64,000 nt of DNA from Bacteroidales bacterium (lineage in GTDB: Bacteria > Bacteroidota > Bacteroidia > Bacteroidales > UBA12077): positions 453,085 through 517,084 of the forward strand of contig JAEINU010000002.1 of the NCBI GenBank assembly GCA_016342685.1, given 5' to 3'. Under the pieces are notes generated by a model that was not told the DNA's origin, did not search any database, and worked only from the letters and a program-made list of their open reading frames with translations. The translations under genes and the position numbers were made by a program. Shown here piece by piece: positions 9,724 through 18,187 of the stretch (positions are counted from its first letter, which is position 1; every line of letters begins with the position of its first letter).

Positions 9724-10494
9724 TTATAGATTTTTACAATTATGACCACAATCGAAACAATGATATTTCTTCCGATATGGAGGAAAAGGAGATACAAATA
9801 AGAATGACAATACTATAAATAAAATATCCCATTTATAATCGATAGCCCAACCAAACTTTATATTATTCGAACCACAATTCGGACATTTCTCGGTACTTTC
9901 TTTATCAATATCTAAATTTTCAATCAACTCTTTTTCAATATAGAATTCATTAGTTTTAACTCTAAAGTATTTAAAAAAGTCTCTTTCAAAATCGAATAGC
10001 TCATACCAAAATTGCTTCCACATAAATACAAATTTTAGATTGTTTTGTTGTAAGAAATCTTTTGTATCAGTGATTATCTCCTTTGCTTCTTCTTCAGAAA
10101 AACCTTTTGAAACGATCAATTTAATAAGCTCTGATTCATTATCCTGAATTTTTGAATTGCTTAGAAAACGTTTCTTAAACTCCAAAATAAACTTTTGTCT
10201 TTCAAACTCATTCAGAAACAATACCTCCTTTTGATATTCACTCTCATCATCCCAAAGAAAATTATTTTCCAATTTTGTTAAAATCAATTTTGCTTTCTCG
10301 AATTGATCCGAACTCACTTTAAGTTTCACACCACCAACGGCTACTGAATTAAAAGGATTCACATTTACCATATTTTCATCAAATACAAAACACTGAATAC
10401 CTTCAGTTTCCAATCTTCCCTTTACAATATGACAATCTATAGGATAGGTTGAATTAAATACTGTTTTTAGTACTATTTTACTCGACTGTTCCAT
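9724..10494 (-). CDS. DUF2007-domain protein with C-terminal zinc ribbon
   Basis: The N-terminal 75 residues match the DUF2007 'putative signal transducing protein' pattern (VFNSTYPIDCHIVKGRLE ... FEKAKLIL). The middle is helical and unrecognised. The C-terminus has a zinc-ribbon with CPNCGSNNIKFGW and CFDCGHNC flanking a hydrophobic helix that is probably membrane-inserted. Function is unknown. It is cotranscribed with the downstream lipoprotein (1-base gap) and follows the metallo-beta-lactamase gene by 22 bases on the same strand. Confidence 0.7.
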   Translation of the reverse strand: MEQSSKIVLKTVFNSTYPIDCHIVKGRLETEGIQCFVFDENMVNVNPFNSVAVGGVKLKVSSDQFEKAKLILTKLENNFLWDDESEYQKEVLFLNEFERQKFILEFKKRFLSNSKIQDNESELIKLIVSKGFSEEEAKEIITDTKDFLQQNNLKFVFMWKQFWYELFDFERDFFKYFRVKTNEFYIEKELIENLDIDKESTEKCPNCGSNNIKFGWAIDYKWDILFIVLSFLFVSPFPPYRKKYHCFDCGHNCKNL

Positions 10495-10516
10495 CTAATC
10501 TAAACTTTATCAATAC

Positions 10517-11275
10517 TTACTTTTCAAGTGCCTTCTTATTTTTCACTAAATCAATCGTATGACTTAATAAGTTTATTCCTCCAACATCGCCATGTCCTGG
10601 CACCACTTTTTCTATCTCAGGATATTCTTCAATTATCTTTTCTATGGTTAAATCATAATTAGCCATATCTGCATCACCTGTAAACCCTAAGGTAATTGCA
10701 TTACCTGATTTTATTAAACAACCACCAAACAGTATTTTATATCTTGGTATCCAAACTACAATATTATCGGGTGTATGGCCACCACCAAAATACCTGCATA
10801 CAAGTTTTAATCCATTTAAATCAACAATCAATTCATCTTTAAATGGAGTTGATGGAACGGGCAAACGAAGTTCCTTACATTTATACACAGTATGATTACT
10901 TGCAATTGACTCAATTCCTTGACTTTGAATATACTCTAATCCACCAATACAATCGAGATGAAAATGACCACTTACTAATTTAATTAGCTCAACCTCCATT
11001 GAGTCCCTTAGATACTTAACAAGTATTTCTGTTTTTTCATTATCAAAAGGAGTATCAATCATTATGGCTTGTCCCTTATGAATAATTAGCATTCCATTAG
11101 AAGAAAACCTTCCAAATTGCTCGCTCTCTTCCCATGTAATATGTCTAAAAATTGAATCACTAAGTTGTTCAATTTGAACATCATCATTAATATAAATCTG
11201 CTTATTTTCCTGGGCTTTCGCTTGACAAATGCCTAAAAATAGGCCAAGTAACATTAATATTTTTCTCAAACTCAT
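10517..11275 (-). CDS. Subclass B1 metallo-beta-lactamase
   Basis: A 252-residue exported hydrolase with signal peptide (to about residue 21). The zinc site reads as B1: HFHLD (His116, His118, Asp120), GGGHTPDN (His196), FGGCLIK (Cys221 with Lys224 three residues on) and VPGHGD (His263). B1 enzymes hydrolyse penicillins, cephalosporins and carbapenems in the periplasm. The usual Asn233 position appears to be Phe (GFTGDAD), which may affect substrate handling. No integron, IS or transposon is visible around it, so it looks like an intrinsic chromosomal gene. The nearest relatives should be chromosomal Bacteroidota B1 enzymes. Confidence 0.88.
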   Translation of the reverse strand: MSLRKILMLLGLFLGICQAKAQENKQIYINDDVQIEQLSDSIFRHITWEESEQFGRFSSNGMLIIHKGQAIMIDTPFDNEKTEILVKYLRDSMEVELIKLVSGHFHLDCIGGLEYIQSQGIESIASNHTVYKCKELRLPVPSTPFKDELIVDLNGLKLVCRYFGGGHTPDNIVVWIPRYKILFGGCLIKSGNAITLGFTGDADMANYDLTIEKIIEEYPEIEKVVPGHGDVGGINLLSHTIDLVKNKKALEK

Positions 11276-11388
11276 TTTGTATAATTAAATAGTGTGATAT
11301 AAAATTAAGAAACATTAATCACATTAAATAATCTACAATATGATTCATTACTGTAAAAAAGAGCTTGTCCAAAAAAAACTCTTTTTTT

Positions 11389-11459
11389 TGTCATTCTGAG
11401 CTTGTCGAAGAATCTTTTCTCTTTAATACTGAAATATTTCAACAAGCTCAATTTGACAT
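11389..11459. repeat. Dispersed intergenic palindrome (cttcgacaagctcag type)
   Basis: tgtcattctgagcttgtcgaag and the partly degenerate mirror caacaagctcaatttgaca flank an AT-rich centre, in the gap between the beta-lactamase and rsgA genes. It belongs to the same family as the copy at 7554-7614. Confidence 0.65.
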
Positions 11460-11502
11460 ATTTAATTAATGACCTTATTTTTTGTACAACCTCTTTCTAG
11501 TA

Positions 11503-12588
11503 CTATTTCTTTTTAATTTTCTTAACCTTCTTTACCATTTTTGCAAAATCTTTTCCTTTTCTTCTTTTCTCCTGTTCCGTCGATTCAAAATGATCTTTTT
11601 CTCGTTGCATCTTCAAATAATTTTCATATGATTCCTTATTAATCTCATTATTCTGAACCGCATCCAACACAGCACAATGCTTTTCGTGCATATGTGTACA
11701 ATCCTTAAATCTACAATTTCGAGAAAGCTGATCGATCACTTCAAAAGAAAGTTTTAATCCATCCTGCATGTCTGCAATTCCAACTTCCCTCATTCCGGGA
11801 TTATCAATTAATATTCCACCACTATCCAATACAATTAATTCTCGATGACTGGTAACATGTTTCCCTCTATTAGTAATTTCTCCAATATTACCAGTTTCCA
11901 TTAGCGCTTCTCCCATAATTGTATTTATTAAGGTTGATTTTCCCACACCCGAGGAACCAAGCAAACAATAGGTTTTGTACTTTTCGATAGTATTTTTCAA
12001 TTCGTCCAATCCAATTTGAGTTTCATTGCTAATTCCAATTACTGGAACACCTTTAATTCTTTCTTCGATTGATTTCTTAATTTCCGCTAATTCCTCATCA
12101 TCCACTAGATCAACCTTACTGATAATAATAATTGGCTTTACTTTTGAATTATTGCAAATCGTAAGATATCGTTCAATTCTATTAATACTAAAATCTCGAT
12201 CTATCGATTGTACAATAAACGCAAAATCAATATTAGTTGCTATAATTTGCTTCTCACCAAATTTACCAACAGCACTTCTTTCCAAAATTGTCTTTCGTGG
12301 AAAAACTGAATGAATTAGTAATTTTCCTTCGTCGTATTCGGTTACACCAACCCAATCGCCTACAGCGGGAAAATCAGCTCTACTTTGCGATGAATAAATT
12401 AGATTACCAACAATCTCGGCCTCAAAATCGCCACTTTGTGTTTTTACTATATATCTTTCTTTATGTTCTGAGATAACTCTCCCAACATTTAATAAATCAA
12501 GCTTTTGCTTTGATCTACATCTCTCGAAATATTCATTATATCCGAAATCTTCTAATGTATATTGATTTTTATTCGAATTGCTTTTCAT
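11503..12588 (-). CDS. rsgA: Ribosome small subunit-dependent GTPase A
   Basis: RsgA/YjeQ is a circularly permuted GTPase that checks late 30S subunit assembly. The permuted motif order is visible: an OB-fold in the first 100 residues, SKVD (G4) at about 165, GSSGVGKSTLIN (G1) at about 220, DNPGMRE (G3) at about 270, then the C-terminal zinc finger with CRFKDCTHMHEKHC at about 297-310. A Lys-rich tail ends the protein. The start at 12588 (MKSNSNKNQ) is preferred over an upstream in-frame ATG at 12615 because the extra residues are not family-like. Confidence 0.93.
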   Translation of the reverse strand: MKSNSNKNQYTLEDFGYNEYFERCRSKQKLDLLNVGRVISEHKERYIVKTQSGDFEAEIVGNLIYSSQSRADFPAVGDWVGVTEYDEGKLLIHSVFPRKTILERSAVGKFGEKQIIATNIDFAFIVQSIDRDFSINRIERYLTICNNSKVKPIIIISKVDLVDDEELAEIKKSIEERIKGVPVIGISNETQIGLDELKNTIEKYKTYCLLGSSGVGKSTLINTIMGEALMETGNIGEITNRGKHVTSHRELIVLDSGGILIDNPGMREVGIADMQDGLKLSFEVIDQLSRNCRFKDCTHMHEKHCAVLDAVQNNEINKESYENYLKMQREKDHFESTEQEKRRKGKDFAKMVKKVKKIKKK

Positions 12589-12856
12589 TTTTCTAATCCT
12601 TATGATTATACCCAAACACCCAATATAAAATATTTATAATGGATATTAAATTATTTGTTGTGATTTTACGAAATATGCAAGCATTACAATACTTTCAATG
12701 TATTATAATTATTGAAATAAAAAATTGCAAGCACTTGCCAGTTAAACCAGCAACAATTGCTCTGAAGAAAGATTGTGTATTAAATTTGAACTCATAAGTT
12801 ATAAAAGCAGTAAGTTTTTTGAGTATCAACAAACTAAACTATCTAAAAAATGGTAT

Positions 12857-12892
12857 AAAAAAAAGCGTGGATACCTAAAATCCACGCTTTTC
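12857..12892 (-). terminator. Terminator closing the TM1266-TonB-hydG operon
   Basis: An 11-bp perfect stem (AAAGCGTGGAT and ATCCACGCTTT) with a 7-base loop. On the minus strand it is followed by a run of T. It lies 20 bases past the stop of the last TM1266-family gene. Little else is seen in the 12616-12911 interval. Confidence 0.85.
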
Positions 12893-12911
12893 TCTTTCAA
12901 TACCCTAAAAT

Positions 12912-13172
12912 TTAATCCACAAAAACCATCTTTTGTGTTTGAGCGCCATCAACAGCGATCAACTCTTTTTCAAGCTTGTCCATCTCGGACACATCGCCCG
13001 TTAGTTCAAGTAAAAGCAACCCGCTTGTACTACAAACATCATCTGTTACTTCGTGTAAACCTAAACGGGTTTTAATTGAGCAACCATATTTAGTAAGTAC
13101 TGTCTGTACTTTGCCTGCTTCCTTTTTCCTATCGGTGATTAATACACCTAATATTCTGGTTTCTTTTGACAT
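12912..13172 (-). CDS. TM1266-family iron-only hydrogenase system putative regulator (copy 1)
   Basis: An 86-residue ACT/ferredoxin-fold protein of the TM1266 family, which is found almost only next to [FeFe]-hydrogenase genes. Family features visible are RILGVLITDRKKEAGKVQ, IKTRLGLHEV and LLLLELTGD. Biochemical function is unproven; a regulatory or maturation-assisting role has been proposed. It is the last gene of the leftward operon that includes hydG. It closely resembles the next gene (copy 2), so the pair arose by tandem duplication. Confidence 0.88.
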   Translation of the reverse strand: MSKETRILGVLITDRKKEAGKVQTVLTKYGCSIKTRLGLHEVTDDVCSTSGLLLLELTGDVSEMDKLEKELIAVDGAQTQKMVFVD

Positions 13173-13218
13173 AATTATAATTTAGAATCTCAATTTAACA
13201 AGTTACAAGTTACAAAAA

Positions 13219-13482
13219 TTATTTCCCTAAGTCAAAAATCATTTTCTGAACATTTATTCCACCAATTTCATTTAGTTCATTTTCAAGACTTTCCCACATA
13301 GAAACTTCTCCTGTTAATTCAAGAATAACAAATCCATTTCTGCTACAAACATCTTCGGAAAGTTCGTGAAAACCTAAACGAGTTTTAATCGATGTAGCAT
13401 ATTTACTTAGTACTTTCTGCGTTCTACCTGCTTCTTTAATACGATCGAGAACATTTATACCTATTACTCTTTTTTCTTTCAT
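13219..13482 (-). CDS. TM1266-family iron-only hydrogenase system putative regulator (copy 2)
   Basis: An 87-residue paralogue of the downstream gene, sharing GVLITDR-like GINVLDRIKEAGRTQ, SIKTRLGFHELS and VILELTGEVS. The small alpha/beta fold has no cofactor motif. It lies 251 bases downstream of hydG in the same direction. The stretch between (13483-13733) has only an inverted repeat, so cotranscription is likely. Confidence 0.88.
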   Translation of the reverse strand: MKEKRVIGINVLDRIKEAGRTQKVLSKYATSIKTRLGFHELSEDVCSRNGFVILELTGEVSMWESLENELNEIGGINVQKMIFDLGK

Positions 13483-13582
13483 ACAATTATTTATGGATTA
13501 TAGGTTTATAAAAGGGGGACTGAAAGTAACAACACTGTCATTCCCTTGAGCTTTTCTCATGAACAAAGTGAGTAAAAAGGGA

Positions 13583-13619
13583 ATCTCATATTTAACAGTA
13601 AAACAGCCTAATATGAGAT
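13583..13619. repeat. Perfect 10-bp inverted repeat in the hydG-TM1266 gap
   Basis: ATCTCATATT at 13583-13592 mirrors AATATGAGAT at 13610-13619 across a 17-base loop. It is flanked by tgtcattccc-type sequence related to intergenic repeats. The surrounding 13483-13733 interval has no gene. The hairpin could protect or attenuate the transcript between hydG and the TM1266 pair. Confidence 0.5.
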
Positions 13620-13733
13620 ATCCAATCAAGTTGGAGATGACAAACAATAACTTTTCAGACAAGCCCTTTGGGTATTAGATAATATAAAATTAATAAAAAA
13701 ACTAATACCTAAAAGCTAATCGCCAATAGCTAA

Positions 13734-15161
13734 TTAAAAATACATATCTCTTTCGCCATTTTTAATTTTCTCAATTCTCTCTTTCAGTTGACCAACAACT
13801 TTATCACTTTCTAAACCTTTAATTTCTTTATCGATAATTTTCCAAGCTTTAACCGCAGTTTCTGGAGTTGCATAATCTTCGATATACTCTGCCAATGTTA
13901 GAATTGCGTTTGGAGTACAAAATCGTTTAATAAATCCGGGAACCGAAAATTCCATAAAGTGCTCACCTGTTCTTCCCAAACGATAACATGCTGTACAGAA
14001 CGATGGTAAGTACTCATTTTCAATAAGTTCATCAATAATTTCTGCTAAAGATCTATTATCATTTATTGCGAATTGCTCACGATTTAAGTTTTGCTCTTCA
14101 TTACGACTCGCATGATATGCTCCAAGTTCTAATTTTGTTCCACCATCAATTTGAGAAATACCAAAAGCCATCACTTCATGACGCACTTGCTCAGACTCAC
14201 GAGCTGTTAAAATCATTCCTGTATAAGGAACCGCTAAACGTAAAATAGCTATAAGCCTTACAAATTCTTCGTCGTTAACAATGTATTTTGGATCAACATC
14301 GATTGACGAAGCATCCTGTATTCTTGGGAACGACAATGTATGTGGACCAACATTATAACAAGCTTCAAAATGATTTGTATGACGAACCATTGCCATCACT
14401 TCGTATCTCCAATCATACAATCCAAATAAAGCCCCAATTCCAACATCATCTAGCCCCGCTTCTTGTGCTCGATCTAAAGATGTTAATCTATAATCAAAAT
14501 CCATTTTTTTACCACCTAAATGATATTTCTTATATTCCTCTGGGTGATATGTTTCCTGGAAAACCTGATAAGTTCCAATACCTGCTTCTTTAACTGTTCT
14601 AAAACCTTCAATTTCTAATGGTGCAGCGTTTATATTTACACGACGAATTTCACCATTTCCTTTTTTAACACCATAAACAGTTTTTACATTTTCAGCTATA
14701 AACTCAGGTGAATAATGCTTGTGTTCGCCATAAACTAAAATTAAACGTTTCTGTCCGTTATCTTCCAAAGCTTCAACTTCAGCAATTAATTCCTGCTCAG
14801 AAAGTGTTTGACGAACTGCATCTTTATTGGTAGCTCTAAAACCACAATATTTACAATTATTTGTACACTTATTTCCAACATATAAAGGCGCAAATAGAAC
14901 AATTCGATTACCATAAATCTTGGTTTTTAAATCCTTAGCACCTTGCTTAATTTCTTCAATTAACTCAGGATCTGTAGCATTAATTAAAACAGCAGTTTCT
15001 TCTAAACTAAGACGTTCTTTATTGAGTGATTTTGCAATTACTTCGCGAACTCTTTCTTTAGTTGGTTTTGTATTATTGATAAAATCCCAAATCTCTTCCG
15101 GATCAATAAATGGTTTCATTCTTTGATCCTTAATCTTGTATTCTTCTGGATAAAACTTCAT
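13734..15161 (-). CDS. hydG: [FeFe] hydrogenase H-cluster maturase HydG (radical SAM tyrosine lyase)
   Basis: HydG cleaves tyrosine to make the CO and CN ligands of the H-cluster, delivered as an Fe(CO)2CN synthon. The radical-SAM motif CTNNCKYCGF (CX3CX2C) is at about residues 84-93, and the C-terminal auxiliary-cluster motif CTACYRLGRTGE (CX2C with conserved context) is at about 383. At 475 residues it has normal length. The start at 15161 (MKFYPEEYK) is chosen because a longer frame to 15263 only translates a dispersed intergenic repeat. HydE and HydF are not in this window. The neighbours are TM1266-family genes and a TonB receptor. Confidence 0.96.
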   Translation of the reverse strand: MKFYPEEYKIKDQRMKPFIDPEEIWDFINNTKPTKERVREVIAKSLNKERLSLEETAVLINATDPELIEEIKQGAKDLKTKIYGNRIVLFAPLYVGNKCTNNCKYCGFRATNKDAVRQTLSEQELIAEVEALEDNGQKRLILVYGEHKHYSPEFIAENVKTVYGVKKGNGEIRRVNINAAPLEIEGFRTVKEAGIGTYQVFQETYHPEEYKKYHLGGKKMDFDYRLTSLDRAQEAGLDDVGIGALFGLYDWRYEVMAMVRHTNHFEACYNVGPHTLSFPRIQDASSIDVDPKYIVNDEEFVRLIAILRLAVPYTGMILTARESEQVRHEVMAFGISQIDGGTKLELGAYHASRNEEQNLNREQFAINDNRSLAEIIDELIENEYLPSFCTACYRLGRTGEHFMEFSVPGFIKRFCTPNAILTLAEYIEDYATPETAVKAWKIIDKEIKGLESDKVVGQLKERIEKIKNGERDMYF

Positions 15162-15197
15162 ATGATTATTTTTTAATTGTATTTGATATAAGGCATA

Positions 15198-15254
15198 TTT
15201 CGACAGGCTCAATATGACATGCTTTTTATCATCCTGAGCTTGTCGAAGGGTGAC
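15198..15254. repeat. Dispersed intergenic palindrome upstream of hydG
   Basis: tttcgacaggctcaatatgaca mirrors atcctgagcttgtcgaa. It fills most of the gap between the TonB receptor stop and hydG. It belongs to the same family as the copy at 7554-7614. Read as protein in one frame it gives a spurious N-terminal extension to HydG. Confidence 0.68.
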
Positions 15255-15293
15255 CATTTTCACTATTTTAAAACACTATATACTTCAACATTG

Positions 15294-17687
15294 TTAAAAT
15301 AAAATTTTCATTTTAATATAATAGTTTCTTCCCGGCTCTATACTTATAGCTCCTCTATTGGTTGCCAAATGATTCGTATACGCTCTATCACCAATATTTT
15401 CTATTCCTCCAAAAAACTGAAGCTTAAGAAAATCAAAATTGATAACCGTAGAATTTAATTTTAAATCAAATCGAGCAAATCCTTTTGTTTCTGTTTCACC
15501 TTCTGCTACTTTATCTTGATCGGCAAAACCAATTGCAACCAAATCCACACCAAAATACTTCGGCAGATTATATCGTATTCCAACTCTTCCGTTTGCCGGT
15601 GTAATTAATGGTAAATCGATTTTATTCTTAGTATCCTCACCACGCACATAAGAACCTGCTCCATGCACCACAAAATTCTTGTAGAAATTATATTGAAAGC
15701 TTAAATCGGCACCATACAATCTTGCTTCATCAACATTCGCATTAATCAATGCTGGAATCGTGTCTACGGCTCCTGTTGTATAGGAGTAAATAAACTCACC
15801 CGATTCTTCCACAATCATATCCGAAAGCCAATTCACAAAACCATTCACTTTAAACTGAAATTTTGGTTTCCAGACACGCATTCCAATATCTAAAGAATAT
15901 CCTTTTTCAGGATCAAGGTTTGGATCGCCCAATCGAACTTTGCTTCCTAAATCGATATATTTAAAACTTTCTTCCAAAGATGGTGCACGAAATGATCGCC
16001 CTGTATTTACACTTAGATCCATATCATCGGTGAGTGCATACAAAATGCCTAAATTGGCACTCCACGATAATTTATACTCCTCGTTCTCGTCGAAAGTAAT
16101 TCGTTGATTTGGGGGCGAATCATTTCTTGTACCATTCATTATCAAATAATCGTAATCGAAAGCTTGCTCATTTGCAATTCTGATTCCATCTAAACGACCT
16201 CCAATAATTAATTTCAAATCGTCATCTAAGAAACTTTGCTCATTTTGTAAATACAAACCCACACTTCCAAAACAGGATTCTGGGATTGGAGTTTCTCCAC
16301 GCACAATATTGTTTGTAGCTGCAATATCTCCATTAATATCTAATACATCCATTCGAATATATTTCTCACGGCTTGTTTCTAGTTTTCTTCTCCAAACATC
16401 TACTCCAGCAATAAAATTGTTGTTATCGCTAAAGCTCCAATCGGTTTGAATTTGAGCACCGTCAGTTGTATGCTCTCCACTTGGAGTAAATAATTCAGGT
16501 GTTGTGATAGATGTTGGTGTTGTAGTTGAAATATTTGGAGTTAAATCAACATCACGAACAATGTATTGATGAAAATATCTTACATTCAATTTCTTAAAAG
16601 ATTCCGAAATATCTTTAATCTCGTAATTAGCCGAAAACATTTGCCGTTTAGCATCGGTATAGGTTGCAGTCGATGGACCTGGTAAAGCTGCCCCTCCAGG
16701 AATACCAACATTATCGGCATCAAAGTATTGATATTTTAATTTTAAGGTATGATTCTCTTTTAATTTTAATCCGAAGCTTGCAGAAACACTTTTATCTTCG
16801 AACTGACTATTTGGAATTGTTCCTTCGGGAGTACTAACATCGTTTGCATCACGCAATGCCCCACTTAAACTGGCATACCAATTTTTTGATCCCGATTTAA
16901 AACTTACTTTTCGAGTAAATAATTCATTAACCGAACTATACCCCCCCTTAAAACTTCCATTAAAGTAAGTAGATGAATTAAAATAAGCTTCGTTTGTAAT
17001 CACATTCACAATTCCACCCATAGCACCAGTGCCATAAAGCGAAGACGAAGCACCTTTTATTACTTCGATACGTTCAATATCATCCACATCAAAAAACGAC
17101 ATAGAGGCCATTAAATCGGTTGCTGTTTCTATTCTGTTTCCATCAACTAACATAACGATTCGTTGTTGACTTAATCCTCGAATATTTATCCCTGTAGCCC
17201 AAACGCCATCACTTGCCATCGCAACGCCCGGTTCCTGTGCTAATACATCTGAAGCTGTAAAAGACGATGATCGCTCAATCTGCTTTTTATCAACAATTTC
17301 TATAGGAACAGGAACATCTTTAATTTTAATTTCCTGTCGCATACTACTGACAATCACCTCACCTATATCAATCAACTCTTTATCAACCTGAATATCTTTA
17401 GTCTGATTGGAGCTAATACTTAGTTCATCTGTTGAATTTATATACCCGATGTAAGAAGTTAGAATTTGATATTCACCTTTTTCAATTCCACGAATAATAA
17501 AATCACCATTTAATTTTGTAATAGCAAAATAGTTATTTGATTGATTTTGGTTGATTAATTGTACATGAACGCCACCTAATTTTTCATTGGTTTCGGAGTC
17601 CATAACCGTTCCCCTTAACTCAAATTGCTGTGCAAATGAATTAAGAGAAATAAATAAAAAAAATAAAAGTTTAACTGTTTTCATCAT
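15294..17687 (-). CDS. TonB-dependent outer membrane receptor
   Basis: A 797-residue receptor: signal peptide (to about residue 19), a carboxypeptidase-like beta domain (about 22-105, typical of Bacteroidota), a plug (about 115-230, with INIRGLSQQRIVMLVDGNRI and GASSSLYGTGAMGGIVNV), and a beta-barrel ending in the C-terminal aromatic YYIKMKILF. The plug is of the BtuB/FepA/CirA metal-chelate type, with no SusD partner gene, so a siderophore, cobamide or other small chelate is more likely than a glycan. It overlaps the upstream TM1266-family gene by 17 bases, so it is translationally coupled and shares its Rex-controlled promoter. Confidence 0.92.
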   Translation of the reverse strand: MMKTVKLLFFLFISLNSFAQQFELRGTVMDSETNEKLGGVHVQLINQNQSNNYFAITKLNGDFIIRGIEKGEYQILTSYIGYINSTDELSISSNQTKDIQVDKELIDIGEVIVSSMRQEIKIKDVPVPIEIVDKKQIERSSSFTASDVLAQEPGVAMASDGVWATGINIRGLSQQRIVMLVDGNRIETATDLMASMSFFDVDDIERIEVIKGASSSLYGTGAMGGIVNVITNEAYFNSSTYFNGSFKGGYSSVNELFTRKVSFKSGSKNWYASLSGALRDANDVSTPEGTIPNSQFEDKSVSASFGLKLKENHTLKLKYQYFDADNVGIPGGAALPGPSTATYTDAKRQMFSANYEIKDISESFKKLNVRYFHQYIVRDVDLTPNISTTTPTSITTPELFTPSGEHTTDGAQIQTDWSFSDNNNFIAGVDVWRRKLETSREKYIRMDVLDINGDIAATNNIVRGETPIPESCFGSVGLYLQNEQSFLDDDLKLIIGGRLDGIRIANEQAFDYDYLIMNGTRNDSPPNQRITFDENEEYKLSWSANLGILYALTDDMDLSVNTGRSFRAPSLEESFKYIDLGSKVRLGDPNLDPEKGYSLDIGMRVWKPKFQFKVNGFVNWLSDMIVEESGEFIYSYTTGAVDTIPALINANVDEARLYGADLSFQYNFYKNFVVHGAGSYVRGEDTKNKIDLPLITPANGRVGIRYNLPKYFGVDLVAIGFADQDKVAEGETETKGFARFDLKLNSTVINFDFLKLQFFGGIENIGDRAYTNHLATNRGAISIEPGRNYYIKMKILF

Positions 17688-17934
17688 TATCTCGATTCTT
17701 TAGAAGTACTGATTTAACCTGAATGCCTTTTAAACGGCCAAGTTGCCCGGTTAAAGAACCAATTTCATCTGTTGTACCTTCTAGAACGAGAGAAATAATA
17801 TTTTGACCATTGCTGCGTGGCAACCCCTGTCGGCCAATAATAATGTTGGAATGTTTGAATGCAATTTCGTTCATTTGCTGAACTACATTGCTGTTTTCGA
17901 TTAATATAAGTGCGGTTCCAATTCTCTTTTCCAT
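17671..17934 (-). CDS. TM1266-family hydrogenase-associated regulator (copy 3, divergent)
   Basis: An 87-residue member of the TM1266 group, more diverged than the two copies near 13 kb (GTALILIENSNVVQQMNEI, IIIGRQGLP, ISLVLEGTTDEI). It is the first gene of the leftward operon that runs through the TonB receptor and hydG. A good Shine-Dalgarno (GGAGGA, 6 bases before the ATG) is present, unlike most genes in this window. A Rex-like operator overlaps the promoter about 80 bases upstream. Role unproven. Confidence 0.8.
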   Translation of the reverse strand: MEKRIGTALILIENSNVVQQMNEIAFKHSNIIIGRQGLPRSNGQNIISLVLEGTTDEIGSLTGQLGRLKGIQVKSVLLKNRDNDENS

Positions 17935-18013
17935 CAGATTTCCTCCGGATTAGATTTATTCTTTAACCTCGAAAAAGACGTATCCGTTTCTCAGTAAGAG
18001 TAAATAGTTATTA

Positions 18014-18031
18014 CTGTTAATTATTTAACAA
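18014..18031. promoter_or_regulatory. Rex operator-like palindrome
   Basis: CTGTTAATTATTTAACAA matches the classical Rex operator TTGTTAA-N4-TTAACAA at 13 of 14 defined positions. It overlaps the -7 element of the leftward TM1266-TonB-hydG promoter, a position suited to repression. Rex releases DNA when NADH is high, so the operon should open when the cell is over-reduced. A rex gene lies 5 kb away in this window. Confidence 0.75.
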
Positions 18032-18036
18032 AGATA
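18029..18036 (-). promoter_or_regulatory. -7 promoter element of the leftward TM1266 operon
   Basis: On the minus strand TATCTTTG matches TAnnTTTG exactly. It overlaps the end of the Rex-like palindrome. The implied leader to the ATG at 17934 is about 85 bases, long enough for extra control, but I recognise no riboswitch there. Confidence 0.55.
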
Positions 18037-18162
18037 GAAAGTTTTTTTCGAAAAGTAAATATGATATATAACAGGTATCAAGATAAAAGTTAAAAGTTAA
18101 ATATTGAATGTTGAAAGTTTAAGCTTACTTGTTGTAAAGGTTTTAGTAAGTTAAAATTTAAT

Positions 18163-18170
18163 TAGATTTG
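18163..18170 (+). promoter_or_regulatory. -7 promoter element of the ABC importer genes
   Basis: TAGATTTG matches TAnnTTTG and lies 17 bases before the ATG of the binding-protein gene. The leader would be very short. The upstream AT-rich stretch has repeated aagttaaa units of unknown meaning. Confidence 0.5.
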
Positions 18171-18187
18171 CATAAAAAGCAGAAATC

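Noticed and set aside
13734-15161. HydG as ThiH or a biotin-synthase-like radical SAM enzyme
   Set aside because: The C-terminal CTACYR auxiliary-cluster motif and the TM1266 neighbours mark HydG; ThiH lacks that motif and would sit with thi genes.
15162-15263. A 34-residue N-terminal extension of HydG
   Set aside because: It is the translation of the dispersed palindrome at 15198-15254 and has no counterpart in HydG proteins. The ATG at 15161 gives the normal length.
17935-18013. Possible riboswitch in the 85-base leader of the TM1266-TonB operon
   Set aside because: A TonB receptor suggested a cobalamin or TPP element, but no B12-box, TPP or FMN core is visible and the leader is too short for a cobalamin riboswitch.
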